Shown here piece after piece: positions 29,435 to 36,660 of a stretch of 56,948 nt of DNA. Location of the stretch: the NCBI RefSeq assembly GCF_000378425.1, contig NZ_KB899836.1:1-56948 (forward strand), read 5' to 3'. The notes under the pieces are model-generated. The model saw only the letters and a program-made list of their open reading frames with translations, did no database searches and had not been told where the DNA came from. Position numbers and translations under genes: made by a program. The DNA comes from Cohnella laeviribosi DSM 21336 (lineage in GTDB: Bacteria > Bacillota > Bacilli > Paenibacillales > Paenibacillaceae). The stretch's first letter is position 1; each line of letters starts with the position of its first letter.

Positions 29435-29504
29435 GACCGTAGGGACGTTATTTTGTCAAAAAGCGGCTGAAATCCGGGTGATGCGGACACAGATTCCGCT
29501 ATTC
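29435..29504 (+). repeat. Dispersed 70-bp intergenic repeat, copy A
   Basis: Aligns without gaps to the reverse complement of 261-330. The sequence continues to about 29625 with segments such as CGGATCTTCGGTCCGTCAG and AGCGGATGGACGGTCCG, which look like degraded inverted copies of a short GGACGGTCCG-type motif. Noncoding. Confidence 0.7.
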
Positions 29505-29747
29505 CATTCAACCAGGGTTATTTTTGACGTGTCTGACGGGCATTAACGGATCTTCGGTCCGTCAGGAAAACGATTTTAAGCCATAGCGGCAACATAGCGG
29601 ATGGACGGTCCGTTTCAACCGCAAAGCCGCGTCATGGTCAGCGCCTGACAGGCAGAATACCGGCTACCCTTCCATGGCGGAAGAAAGCCGTCCTTTCAGC
29701 TGCGAACGGAACGCCGCCTCCGTCTTATGGCGTAAACAAAGCTTCAC

Positions 29748-29821
29748 GGCTCCGGCAACGGGACGGCGCACCGCTTCCCCCAGTGGCTCCGGCAACGGGA
29801 CAGCGCACTCCTTTCCCTGTA
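29748..29821 (+). repeat. Two-copy 37-bp tandem repeat
   Basis: GGCTCCGGCAACGGGAC begins units at 29748 and 29785, and the units stay similar to their ends (GCGCAC..C.TT.CCC). It sits 70 bases upstream of namA and just before its -10 element. Together with the preceding arrays this accounts for most of the 680-base gap 29213-29892. Confidence 0.7.
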
Positions 29822-29848
29822 GCGAAACTGTGCATCTTTCGGTTACAA

Positions 29849-29854
29849 TATAAT
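29849..29854 (+). promoter_or_regulatory. Probable -10 element of namA
   Basis: TATAAT within TTACAATATAATCG, 39 bases before the namA ATG. The -35 region is poorly matched. Confidence 0.45.
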
Positions 29855-29892
29855 CGAAAAAACAAAGACCTATTCGGAGGAGGAGGAAATCG

Positions 29893-30915
29893 ATGAGCCA
29901 TTTGGGTTCGCCTTTTACGCTCAAAGGCCTGACCCTGCGCAACCGCATCGTCATGAGTCCGATGTGCCAATACTCCGTGGACGCGGAGGACGGGAAGCCG
30001 AACGACTGGCATTTTGTCCACTATACTTCGCGCGCCATAGGGGGAACGGGACTTATCATCATCGAGATGACCGACGTCGAACCGGACGGCCGGATTTCCA
30101 ACCGCGACCTGGGCTTATGGTCGGACGAACACGTTCCGGCTTTCCGCCGCGTGATCGACGAAATTCATAAGTACGGCGCCAAAGCGGCGATTCAGGTGGC
30201 GCATGCGGGACGGAAGGCGCTGGACGCCGAGGTGCCGGTCGGCCCGTGGAACGAGCCGTTCGAAGCCAATGCCAAAAAACCCCGCGCCCTATCCACCGAA
30301 GAAGTCTGGCAGCTGGTCGCCAAGTTCGCCGACGCCGCAAGGCGCGCGGTGGAAGCCGGCGTCGACACGATCGAACTGCACGGCGCGCACGGGTATTTGA
30401 TTCACCAGTTCCATTCTCCTCTCATCAACAAGCGCGACGACGAGTTCGGCCGCGATTACGCCAAGTTCGGCGTCGAGGTGATCCGCGCCGTCAAGAAGGT
30501 CCTTCCGCCCGACATGCCGCTGATGATGCGGATCTCCGCCGTCGAATACGCGGAGGGCGGATATGACCTTGATCACAGCATCAAGCTGTGCCAAGCTTAC
30601 CGCGATGCGGGCGTCGACCTGTTCGACGTTTCCAGCGGCGGCGAAGGCGGACCGGCCGGCCCCCGCAAACCCGGCAACTTCCCCGGCTACCAGGTGCCGT
30701 TCGCCAGGGCGATCCGCGAGGCGACGGGCGTGCCGGTCATGGCCGTCGGCATGCTTGACGATCCGCGGCTTGCGGAAAGCGTCGTCGGCAACGGCGACGC
30801 CGATCTGGTCGCCATCGGCCGCGCCATGCTGCGCAACCCGTACTGGGCGGTCGATGCGCTGCGGCTGCTGGACGGCAAAGCGAACGTCGTCAAAGCCTAC
30901 GAACGGGGATACTGA
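29893..30915 (+). CDS. namA: NADPH dehydrogenase NamA (old yellow enzyme family)
   Basis: FMN-dependent ene-reductase of the YqjM type, 340 residues, TIM barrel. Features: Cys25 in MSPMCQYS, which tunes the flavin; Q..HAGRKA in the active site; the substrate-binding His pair in ELHGAHGYLIHQFHSPLINKR; and FMN-binding DLVAIGRAMLRNPYW near the end. The YqjM family reduces alpha,beta-unsaturated carbonyls and nitro compounds and responds to oxidative stress in Bacillus. GGAGG at six bases sets the ATG. Monocistronic, followed by a very stable hairpin. Confidence 0.95.
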   Translation: MSHLGSPFTLKGLTLRNRIVMSPMCQYSVDAEDGKPNDWHFVHYTSRAIGGTGLIIIEMTDVEPDGRISNRDLGLWSDEHVPAFRRVIDEIHKYGAKAAIQVAHAGRKALDAEVPVGPWNEPFEANAKKPRALSTEEVWQLVAKFADAARRAVEAGVDTIELHGAHGYLIHQFHSPLINKRDDEFGRDYAKFGVEVIRAVKKVLPPDMPLMMRISAVEYAEGGYDLDHSIKLCQAYRDAGVDLFDVSSGGEGGPAGPRKPGNFPGYQVPFARAIREATGVPVMAVGMLDDPRLAESVVGNGDADLVAIGRAMLRNPYWAVDALRLLDGKANVVKAYERGY

Positions 30916-30923
30916 GCCCCGGA

Positions 30924-30978
30924 ACGGCAAACAACCCGCGACCGGGCGCGTCAGCGCCTGCCGCGGGTTGTTTGCCGT
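30924..30978. terminator. Long perfect hairpin between convergent genes
   Basis: Perfect 17-base arms at 30924-30940 and 30962-30978 enclose a loop that itself contains GGCGC/GCGCC. It begins nine bases after the namA stop. It lacks a T-run on either strand, but its stability and position between convergent transcription units suggest it blocks read-through or protects the mRNA end. Confidence 0.65.
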
Positions 30979-31099
30979 ATGGAGCGCGCGGTTCGTCCGT
31001 GCAACGGCGCGGTCCGTCCGTCCGTGCGCGTCTCCGCCGGCGCCGCTTCGTGCGCCCGCTGGCGGCGCCGCCCCCGTGCCTGTGCGTCCGTTGGCGGCG

Positions 31100-31885
31100 T
31101 CACCTTCGTTTGATCCGGCCGAAGCCGCCGACCCGGGTTTTCGGTACGCCCGACTTCCGCGGCTTCAGCCACCCGGACGACTTCTTCGAACCGCTCTTGT
31201 CGCTGTCGTCGTTGCGGATGATCGATCCTTTGGAGCCGGAGGATGAGGACGAGCCGCTCTTTTTGCCGAACAGCCCTCCCGAGCCGACGCCGCCGGTATC
31301 CGCGGACGAACTCCGCTTGATGATCGACCCTTTCTTCTGCACGGTGATCGGCGGCGCGTCCTTCGTATCGCTCGCCGTCGGCGCCCGGTACGAGCCGGAT
31401 GCCGGCGGGTAATACGTTTTGCTGCCGTAGCCGCGATAGTCCCCGTAGCCGCCCGATCGGCCAACCGAATCGAAAAGGCTGCCGATCACGCTCGCAAGCA
31501 GGTAGCCTTCCAGAAACGACGGACTGTAGTTTTGCCGGACGTACTCGGTGCTGTCCACCTCGATCAGCGTATCTTCCGCATGTTCCGGGTCCTTCTGCAC
31601 ATGGATCAGCTGATCGGAGTAGACGAGGAACATATGGTCCGGATCTTCCTCGGACATCTGCTCGGGCTTCTTCTTCTCCGCAAGGGCCTTGGCCACTTCC
31701 GGAACGGTCTCCCCTTCCGCCCGGTACACATAAGACGTCTGATCGCCGTTGCGGCTGACGGATTCAAGGGGATACGTCTCTTCGACGTTGACGCTGCCGC
31801 ACGCGGACAGCAGCCCGCCGACAAGGGCGAAAATGACGATAAGGTTCACCAAACGAATCCACGGACGGAAACGGCTTTCGACCAT
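31100..31885 (-). CDS. DUF4247 domain lipoprotein
   Basis: A 261-residue protein exported as a lipoprotein: an N-terminal helix ends in LLSACGS, a good lipobox. The central part with the SYVYRAEGETVPEVAKALAEKKKPEQMSEED region and FLEGYLLASVIGSLF helix matches DUF4247, a family of unknown function. The C-terminus is low-complexity: Tyr/Gly, then Ser/Gly/Lys, ending in a very basic tail (KPRKSGVPKTRVGGFGRIKRR). The start at 31885 overlaps the upstream stop (TGATG) and has GGGGGA upstream; an ATG seven codons earlier is less likely. Last gene of the DUF350-DUF4178-DUF4247 set. Confidence 0.85.
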   Translation of the reverse strand: MVESRFRPWIRLVNLIVIFALVGGLLSACGSVNVEETYPLESVSRNGDQTSYVYRAEGETVPEVAKALAEKKKPEQMSEEDPDHMFLVYSDQLIHVQKDPEHAEDTLIEVDSTEYVRQNYSPSFLEGYLLASVIGSLFDSVGRSGGYGDYRGYGSKTYYPPASGSYRAPTASDTKDAPPITVQKKGSIIKRSSSADTGGVGSGGLFGKKSGSSSSSGSKGSIIRNDDSDKSGSKKSSGWLKPRKSGVPKTRVGGFGRIKRR

Positions 31886-32397
31886 CACGCATTCCCCCGC
31901 AGCCATTCAACATCTGCCGGGAGCACGCTTTCCCCCTCGTAGAGCATGAACCTGCCGTCCTGCCACTCGATGCGCAGCAGCTTCCGATTGTCGGACTGAT
32001 ATTGCCAAACGTACAGTTCTCCGCCGGTCTCGGCAAACGGCGTATTGCCGGTTGCGGAGATGCGCGTCGAATACCGTTCCTCCAAAAAATAATGGATGCC
32101 GTCGAGCTCGATCTCGGTCGGCACCTCGTCCACCGAATCCAGCCGGCCGTCAATGACGGAGTAAAGGCCGAACTGCCGGGTCGCCCGCTCCTCCACGGAC
32201 AGGTAGCGGATCGAGGCTCCGTCCCGGAGCGTCAGCCAAACGGAGTTGCGGCTGAGCGGCTTCGTCCGGCCGACGACCTGGTACGTGACCAGCGAAACTT
32301 CGCATACATCCCCGGGACCGAGCGTCATCACGCTCTTCTCCGCCTTTAACGGCTCCGGCTTGCGAAGCAGGTTTTTTACGCGTTTCAACAAGCTCAT
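31885..32397 (-). CDS. DUF4178 domain protein
   Basis: A 170-residue, probably cytoplasmic protein rich in beta strands. The pattern TLGPGDVCEVSLVTYQVVGRT at the start and LEERYSTRISA in the middle fit DUF4178, whose function is unknown; these proteins often sit beside DUF350, DUF4247 and PspA genes. AAGGAGG precedes the ATG at 32397. Coupled to the DUF4247 gene by a one-base overlap and 25 bases downstream of the DUF350 gene. Confidence 0.85.
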   Translation of the reverse strand: MSLLKRVKNLLRKPEPLKAEKSVMTLGPGDVCEVSLVTYQVVGRTKPLSRNSVWLTLRDGASIRYLSVEERATRQFGLYSVIDGRLDSVDEVPTEIELDGIHYFLEERYSTRISATGNTPFAETGGELYVWQYQSDNRKLLRIEWQDGRFMLYEGESVLPADVEWLRGNA

Positions 32398-32422
32398 GGC
32401 CCGCTTCCTCCTTTCCGCGGCT

Positions 32423-32827
32423 TTACAGGCAGGCGCCGATAATCAGCGCGCCGACCAGATGCAGCGTTCCGGCGATCAGCCCGTGGCCGACAACGCCGTT
32501 CTTGACGCCCTCGGCCAGGCGCAGATCGCCGATTGCCGCCAGCACCCATTCGACCAGCCGTTCCAGAACGAGCAAAATCGCAAACGAAACAAGAGACACG
32601 AAGAGGGCCTCCAACAGATGATTGGAGGTAAAAATCGACCGGGACAAAATATAGCCCTGCGCCCCCAGCTTCATGACAAAGCGGACAATGACGGCGTTGT
32701 TCCCCTTCTTGATCTCTTCCATATCTTTATACTTCGTAAGCTGGGCGTCGATCCACATAAGCGCGAACAGCAGCACGCCGCCGGTCGCCGTCCAGATGAG
32801 CGTCCCCGCGATCTGGTTGAACGTCAA
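32423..32827 (-). CDS. DUF350 (YjfL-type) membrane protein
   Basis: A 134-residue protein with four hydrophobic segments: ATGGVLLFALMWIDAQLT, SNHLLEALFVSLVSFAILLVLERLVEW, and a C-terminal LIAGTLHLVGALIIGACL. This matches DUF350/YjfL proteins, which accompany PspA-like proteins in E. coli yjf and Firmicute clusters; no function is established. The start is TTG at 32827 with GGGGAG at about nine bases. A terminator separates it from pspA upstream, so read-through or a separate promoter is needed. Confidence 0.85.
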   Translation of the reverse strand: MTFNQIAGTLIWTATGGVLLFALMWIDAQLTKYKDMEEIKKGNNAVIVRFVMKLGAQGYILSRSIFTSNHLLEALFVSLVSFAILLVLERLVEWVLAAIGDLRLAEGVKNGVVGHGLIAGTLHLVGALIIGACL

Positions 32828-32909
32828 CGCATTCGTCTCCCCTTCCGGTTTCCAATCCGTGCCTATGTCTTCCCGGCCGTCCGCCTATCCGTTCAGGCGA
32901 AACGCCGGC

Positions 32910-32942
32910 AAAAAAGAAGGACCCCCGCGAGGGGGGCTTTTG
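32910..32942. terminator. Intrinsic terminator after pspA
   Basis: On the minus strand CCCCC-TCGC-GGGGG is followed by TCCTTCTTTTTT. It begins immediately after the pspA stop and also has a short T-run on the plus strand. Confidence 0.85.
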
Positions 32943-32945
32943 CCG

Positions 32946-33611
32946 TCATTCGTACTTTTTCAGCAGCGCCGCCAGCTCGTCTTCGATCTCTTTGTCTTTG
33001 CCGAGCGCCGCAATCTCTTCGTCCAGCGACTTGCCCTTCGCGCCTCCGAGCTCTTCGGTCGCTTCGGCATGGGCTTCCATTTGCAGAACCTTCTCTTCCA
33101 TCCGCTTCAGGCCGGACAAAGCCGTATCGGAACCGAAGCCGGCCATCGCCTTGTTGATCTCGGCCTGGGCTTTGGCTGCGTTCGCGCGGGCAACCAGCGT
33201 TTCGCGCCGGTTTTTCAATTCGGTAAACTGCTTGCGCATCTCCTCCAGCTTCTCGCGCAACCGGTCCGCCGCGGCTTTGTTCTGCTCGTAGCTCGCCTTG
33301 TACTCCGCGGCTTTCTGGGCGGCCGCTTTCTTTTCCTCCAGCGCGCGCCGGGCAAGCTCGATATTTTTCGCCTGAGCGGCGATATTGGCCTGCTCGTCGC
33401 GCTTCTGCACGAGCGCTTCCTGCTCCTCGTACAGCTGTTTGAATTTCTTCTCCAAGGCGATTTGGGCGGCGACCGCCTTTTCGGCGTCCTCCAGATCGTC
33501 CTGCATGTCGCGCAAATACTGGTCCGTCATTTTCACCGGGTCTTCCGCTTTCTCGATCAAAGCGTAAACATTGGACAACGTAAGGTCGCGCAGCCGTTTG
33601 AAGATGGACAT
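32946..33611 (-). CDS. pspA: PspA/IM30 family protein
   Basis: A 221-residue, almost fully helical, highly charged protein: SIFKRLRDLTLSNVYALIEKAEDPVKMTDQYLRDM at the start is the PspA amphipathic helix and hinge, followed by long coiled coils to about 190. PspA/LiaH/IM30 proteins bind stressed membranes as ESCRT-III-like polymers. The ATG at 33611 is ten bases from AAGGAGG; a GTG at 33617 is closer (four bases) and possible. No terminator is visible in the 109-base gap after the KamA-like gene, so both may be read from the c-di-AMP riboswitch promoter. Confidence 0.9.
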   Translation of the reverse strand: MSIFKRLRDLTLSNVYALIEKAEDPVKMTDQYLRDMQDDLEDAEKAVAAQIALEKKFKQLYEEQEALVQKRDEQANIAAQAKNIELARRALEEKKAAAQKAAEYKASYEQNKAAADRLREKLEEMRKQFTELKNRRETLVARANAAKAQAEINKAMAGFGSDTALSGLKRMEEKVLQMEAHAEATEELGGAKGKSLDEEIAALGKDKEIEDELAALLKKYE

Positions 33612-33719
33612 GAACACGTTTCCTCCTTTGGGGTTTGCCCTTTCCTTATACCCGATAATACGCGCAAATGCGTTTGGGGTTTCATCGCTGCCGAAAGACG
33701 GGGAGAGGATTGTGCGCGG

Positions 33720-34874
33720 TCAGTCCACGATTTCGTAACCGGCTTGCCGCTTGACCGCGTCGCCCGGGCTGTCGTCGAACGGCTTCGGCGATTTGGCCCC
33801 GGGGCCATCTTGCCAGTGGCGGCTGCTGCCGGGAAGATCGTCGAACCAGACCGCGGACGGGGGACATTCCAGCAGCATAAACATGCCGTGCTGGTGGTGA
33901 CGGGACTGCTGGTACTTCAAATAGGCTTTGCGGTTTTCGACGGCGAGAATTTCGATCTTTCCGGAAACGTGGCTCATCGTAAGGCGCGCGTTTTTGCCCG
34001 GACCGGACGTTCTGGCTTTGGCGCCTTCCACCAGATGATAGGCCCGCTCCAGCGGCATGGAATACCGCTCGTTCGAATGGGTGGGGCGGTTGATGAAAAA
34101 TTCGTGCGAGGCGACGCCCGCCCAGGACAGTTGGTCGAGCAGCGCGCCGAGAACGGCGGAATCGTCGTTTACGCCTTTGAGAAGCGGCGTCCGGCTCATG
34201 ATGACCGCCCCCGCCTCGTGAAGCGCTTCAAAGGCCCGGATCGCCTCGGACGTCATCTCGCGCGGATGGTGAACATGCGCCATCACGTATATGCGCCTGT
34301 CCGGCTTGGAATATTCGCCGATCAGCTTCAACAGCTCCGTGTTCTTGTATATCCGTTTCGGGTTGAACACCGGCATTTTCGAATGAAGGCGAATGATGCG
34401 CACGTGATCGAGAAGACGCAGCCGCCCGATCACCTTGCGCAGCGCCGCCGCTCCGACCGCCAGGCTGTCGCCGCCGACCAGAAGAACCTGGTCGATCTCT
34501 TCATGCCCGGCGATGTAATCGATGCCGGCCATTACGGCGGAGAGCGCTTCGTCCGGGTCGCCGCGCAGCGCCCGGCTGCGCACGGCGTCCGGCATGTGCA
34601 GCAGCGCCGTGTTCGCGTACACGTGCTGGCAGGCCGGAGCGGCATACTCGAATTCGTCGTTCGAGCAATCCCAGCCCCCGTCCTTCGGCAGCCCCGTGGC
34701 GGGCACGACCAGTTCCCGGAGCGGGTCGGACGGATCGTTCCAATCAATCAGCTTGAGATAATACTCGTTCATACGAACGGCCGATTTGCCGAACGCTTGC
34801 GTGAGCATTTGCATTTCCGGCTCGGGAATGGCCGCGGCACGCTCGGCATTGGACAGAAAACCCGACGACGTCAT
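33720..34874 (-). CDS. KamA-family (lysine 2,3-aminomutase-like) protein lacking the radical-SAM cysteines
   Basis: A 384-residue protein whose framework follows the KamA/AblA family: CQHVYANTALL matches the family's QHKYxQTALL, VLLVGGDSLAV matches VLLSGGDPL, HVRIIRLHSKMPVFNPKRI matches HVRIIRIGSRLPV..PQRI, then LLKGVNDD and a C-terminal SGKIEI where KamA has the PLP lysine in GGGKIP. The 4Fe-4S motif CxxxCxxC that should follow TALL is gone; residues 91-104 read LLHMPDAVRSRALR with no cysteine. It therefore cannot bind a canonical SAM cluster. The start ATG at 34874 has AAGGAGG at seven bases. It is preceded by a c-di-AMP riboswitch and followed by pspA. Confidence 0.8.
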   Translation of the reverse strand: MTSSGFLSNAERAAAIPEPEMQMLTQAFGKSAVRMNEYYLKLIDWNDPSDPLRELVVPATGLPKDGGWDCSNDEFEYAAPACQHVYANTALLHMPDAVRSRALRGDPDEALSAVMAGIDYIAGHEEIDQVLLVGGDSLAVGAAALRKVIGRLRLLDHVRIIRLHSKMPVFNPKRIYKNTELLKLIGEYSKPDRRIYVMAHVHHPREMTSEAIRAFEALHEAGAVIMSRTPLLKGVNDDSAVLGALLDQLSWAGVASHEFFINRPTHSNERYSMPLERAYHLVEGAKARTSGPGKNARLTMSHVSGKIEILAVENRKAYLKYQQSRHHQHGMFMLLECPPSAVWFDDLPGSSRHWQDGPGAKSPKPFDDSPGDAVKRQAGYEIVD

Positions 34875-34924
34875 ACCCATTCCTCCTTCTCCCAATATGA
34901 TGCGCCGCGGGCAAGGGGAAGCGC

Positions 34925-34970
34925 AAAAACCCCTTGCGGCAAGGCAGAGGTACGCTTAGCCTGCGAGGGG
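34925..34970 (-). terminator. Second terminator-like hairpin in the KamA-like gene leader
   Basis: On the minus strand CCCCTCGC-AGGC ... GCCT-TGCC-GCAAGGGG forms a bulged hairpin with one mismatch and is followed by GTTTTTGCGC. It lies between the riboswitch terminator and the ribosome binding site. Confidence 0.65.
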
Positions 34971-34972
34971 CC

Positions 34973-35008
34973 GAAAAAAACAGAAAAGACCCTCAAGAAG
35001 GGTCAATA
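34973..35008 (-). terminator. Riboswitch expression platform terminator
   Basis: On the minus strand GACCCT-TCTTG-AGGGTC (35004-34988) is followed by TTTTCTGTTTTTTT. The upstream arm ATTGACCC is also fully complementary to GGGTCAAT 23 bases further upstream in the transcript, giving a mutually exclusive antiterminator. Confidence 0.9.
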
Positions 35009-35029
35009 GGATGCGATGTATACTAGTAG

Positions 35030-35165
35030 CATTGACCCATCCACTGCAAACGAGGTTAGCTGACGGACTCGGGCAAGATGGTACCCTATGGCGCTCTCCG
35101 GCGCCAATTCGCCCCACTTGATTGGTTCCCCCGCTTCCCGGCGCGCGGCTCGGGAATTAAGCGTA
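35030..35165 (-). ncRNA. c-di-AMP riboswitch (ydaO/yuaA class)
   Basis: The minus strand contains the conserved blocks of this class in order: CGCTTAA, GCGGGGGAACCAA, GGGGCGAAT, ATAGGGTACCATCTTGCCCGA and GTCCGTCAGCTAACCTCGT. In ydaO-class RNAs c-di-AMP binding favours termination, so the downstream gene should be on when c-di-AMP is low. It has its own promoter, an antiterminator/terminator pair, and the KamA-like gene downstream. Boundaries are approximate. Confidence 0.9.
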
Positions 35166-35170
35166 CAATT

Positions 35171-35200
35171 AGTATACACGGCATAACGGAAAACGGTCAA
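35171..35200 (-). promoter_or_regulatory. Sigma-A promoter of the c-di-AMP riboswitch transcript
   Basis: TTGACC (35200-35195) and TATACT (35176-35171) on the minus strand, 18 bases apart. Transcription would start near 35164, at the 5' edge of the aptamer. Confidence 0.8.
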
Positions 35201-35251
35201 AAATTTTTTCTGGAAAAAGCTGAAAAATCAGGATTCGACACGCAGCGGCAA

Positions 35252-35272
35252 AGGCGGCCCCAGGGGCCGCCT
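35252..35272 (-). terminator. Hairpin behind glyA
   Basis: AGGCGGCCCC-A-GGGGCCGCCT is a perfect inverted repeat 30 bases after the glyA stop; on the minus strand only TTT follows, so termination may be partial. Confidence 0.6.
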
Positions 35273-35301
35273 CCGTCCGCCCGGCGCGAGCGGATTTTCG
35301 C

Positions 35302-36549
35302 TTAGTATTCGAGTTTCGGATAAAGCGGATATTGCTCCGTCAGCTCGCGCACCATGGCCCGCGCTTTGTCCAGCACGGCCGCGTTGTCCTTGTTCTTCAG
35401 CGTAAGCGCGATGACCTGGCCGATCGATTTCATCGCTTCCGCATCCATGCCGCGGGAGGTGACGGCCGGAGTGCCGATGCGGATGCCGCTCGTCACGAAC
35501 GGGCTGGTCGGATCGAACGGAATCGCGTTTTTGTTAACCGTAATGCCGACGGAATCCAGCACGTGCTCGGCTTCCTTGCCGGTAATGTTCAGGTTGCGCG
35601 TATCCACCAGCATCAGGTGGTTGTCGGTGCCGCCGGACACGAGATTCAGCCCTTGAGACAGCAGCTCGTCGGCAAGCGCCTTGGCGTTGGCCACGACATT
35701 GGCCGCATACTCTTTGAACGAAGGCTGCAGCGCTTCGCCGAGCGCCACCGCTTTGGCCGCGATGATGTGCATGAGCGGGCCGCCCTGCGAGCCCGGGAAC
35801 ACCGCTTTGTCGATCGCGGCCGCCCAGGCCTTGGTGGTCAGGATCAAGCCGCCGCGCGGACCGCGCAGCGTCTTGTGCGTCGTCGTGGTGACGAAGTGGG
35901 CGTGCGGCACCGGGCTCGGATGCTGTCCGCCCGCGACAAGGCCGGCGATATGCGCCATGTCGACCATGAACAGCGCGCCCACGTCCCGGGCGATTTGGCC
36001 GAGCGCTTCGAAGTCGATGATGCGCGGATAAGCGCTGGCGCCGGCGACGATCAGGCGCGGACGATGCTTGAACGCCGCTTTGCGCACTTCGTCGTAGTCG
36101 ATCGTGAACGTCTTCTCGTTGACGCCGTAAGCGACGAAGTTATACAGCAGGCCGGAAGCGTTCACCGGGCTTCCGTGCGTCAGGTGGCCGCCGTGCGCGA
36201 GGTCCATCCCGAGCACGGTGTCTCCCGGCTTCAACGCCGCCAGATACACCGCCATGTTGGCTTGAGCGCCGGAATGCGGCTGAACGTTGGCATGCTCGGC
36301 GCCGAACAGCTCTTTCGCGCGGTTGCGCGCGATTTCTTCCGGAATGTCCACGTATTCGCAGCCGCCGTAATAGCGTTTGCCCGGATAGCCTTCCGCGTAC
36401 TTGTTGGTCAGCACCGTACCCATCGCTTCCAGCACGGCTTCGCTGACGATGTTTTCGGAAGCGATCAGTTCCAGGTTGTTCCGCTGGCGGTTAAGCTCCA
36501 GATTCAACGCTTTGACGATTTCCGGGTCTTGATTGCGCAATTGGGACAT
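35302..36549 (-). CDS. glyA: Serine hydroxymethyltransferase
   Basis: PLP enzyme converting serine and tetrahydrofolate to glycine and 5,10-methylene-THF, the main one-carbon entry; 415 residues. The PLP lysine lies in [15 protein letters not shown], and [15 protein letters not shown] is the other signature. The frame opens 12 codons upstream; the ATG at 36549 ([15 protein letters not shown]) has AAGGAGG at eight bases. It is third in rpiB-ywlG-glyA, which begins with a ZTP riboswitch, in keeping with folate-linked control. Confidence 0.97.
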   Translation of the reverse strand: MSQLRNQDPEIVKALNLELNRQRNNLELIASENIVSEAVLEAMGTVLTNKYAEGYPGKRYYGGCEYVDIPEEIARNRAKELFGAEHANVQPHSGAQANMAVYLAALKPGDTVLGMDLAHGGHLTHGSPVNASGLLYNFVAYGVNEKTFTIDYDEVRKAAFKHRPRLIVAGASAYPRIIDFEALGQIARDVGALFMVDMAHIAGLVAGGQHPSPVPHAHFVTTTTHKTLRGPRGGLILTTKAWAAAIDKAVFPGSQGGPLMHIIAAKAVALGEALQPSFKEYAANVVANAKALADELLSQGLNLVSGGTDNHLMLVDTRNLNITGKEAEHVLDSVGITVNKNAIPFDPTSPFVTSGIRIGTPAVTSRGMDAEAMKSIGQVIALTLKNKDNAAVLDKARAMVRELTEQYPLYPKLEY

Positions 36550-36660
36550 AGAAGCATCCTCCTTATTCATGTAGGCCGTTTCCATGCAGTTTCGCGTCCG
36601 AAATGCAAAGGAGCCGGATTCACGGGATTTATCGGGGTTTATCTATGGAAAAAAGGCAAA

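Noticed and set aside
34501..34747. Frameshift explaining the missing KamA cysteines
   Set aside because: Alternative frames contain scattered cysteines (for example CCTCRTPC) but no CxxxCxxC in family context, and the annotated frame matches the family on both sides without a gap, so a frameshift is not needed.
32673..35009. 778-codon plus-strand open frame across pspA and the KamA-like gene
   Set aside because: Crosses two intergenic regions and the riboswitch leader; no ribosome binding site or recognisable domain. Shadow frame.
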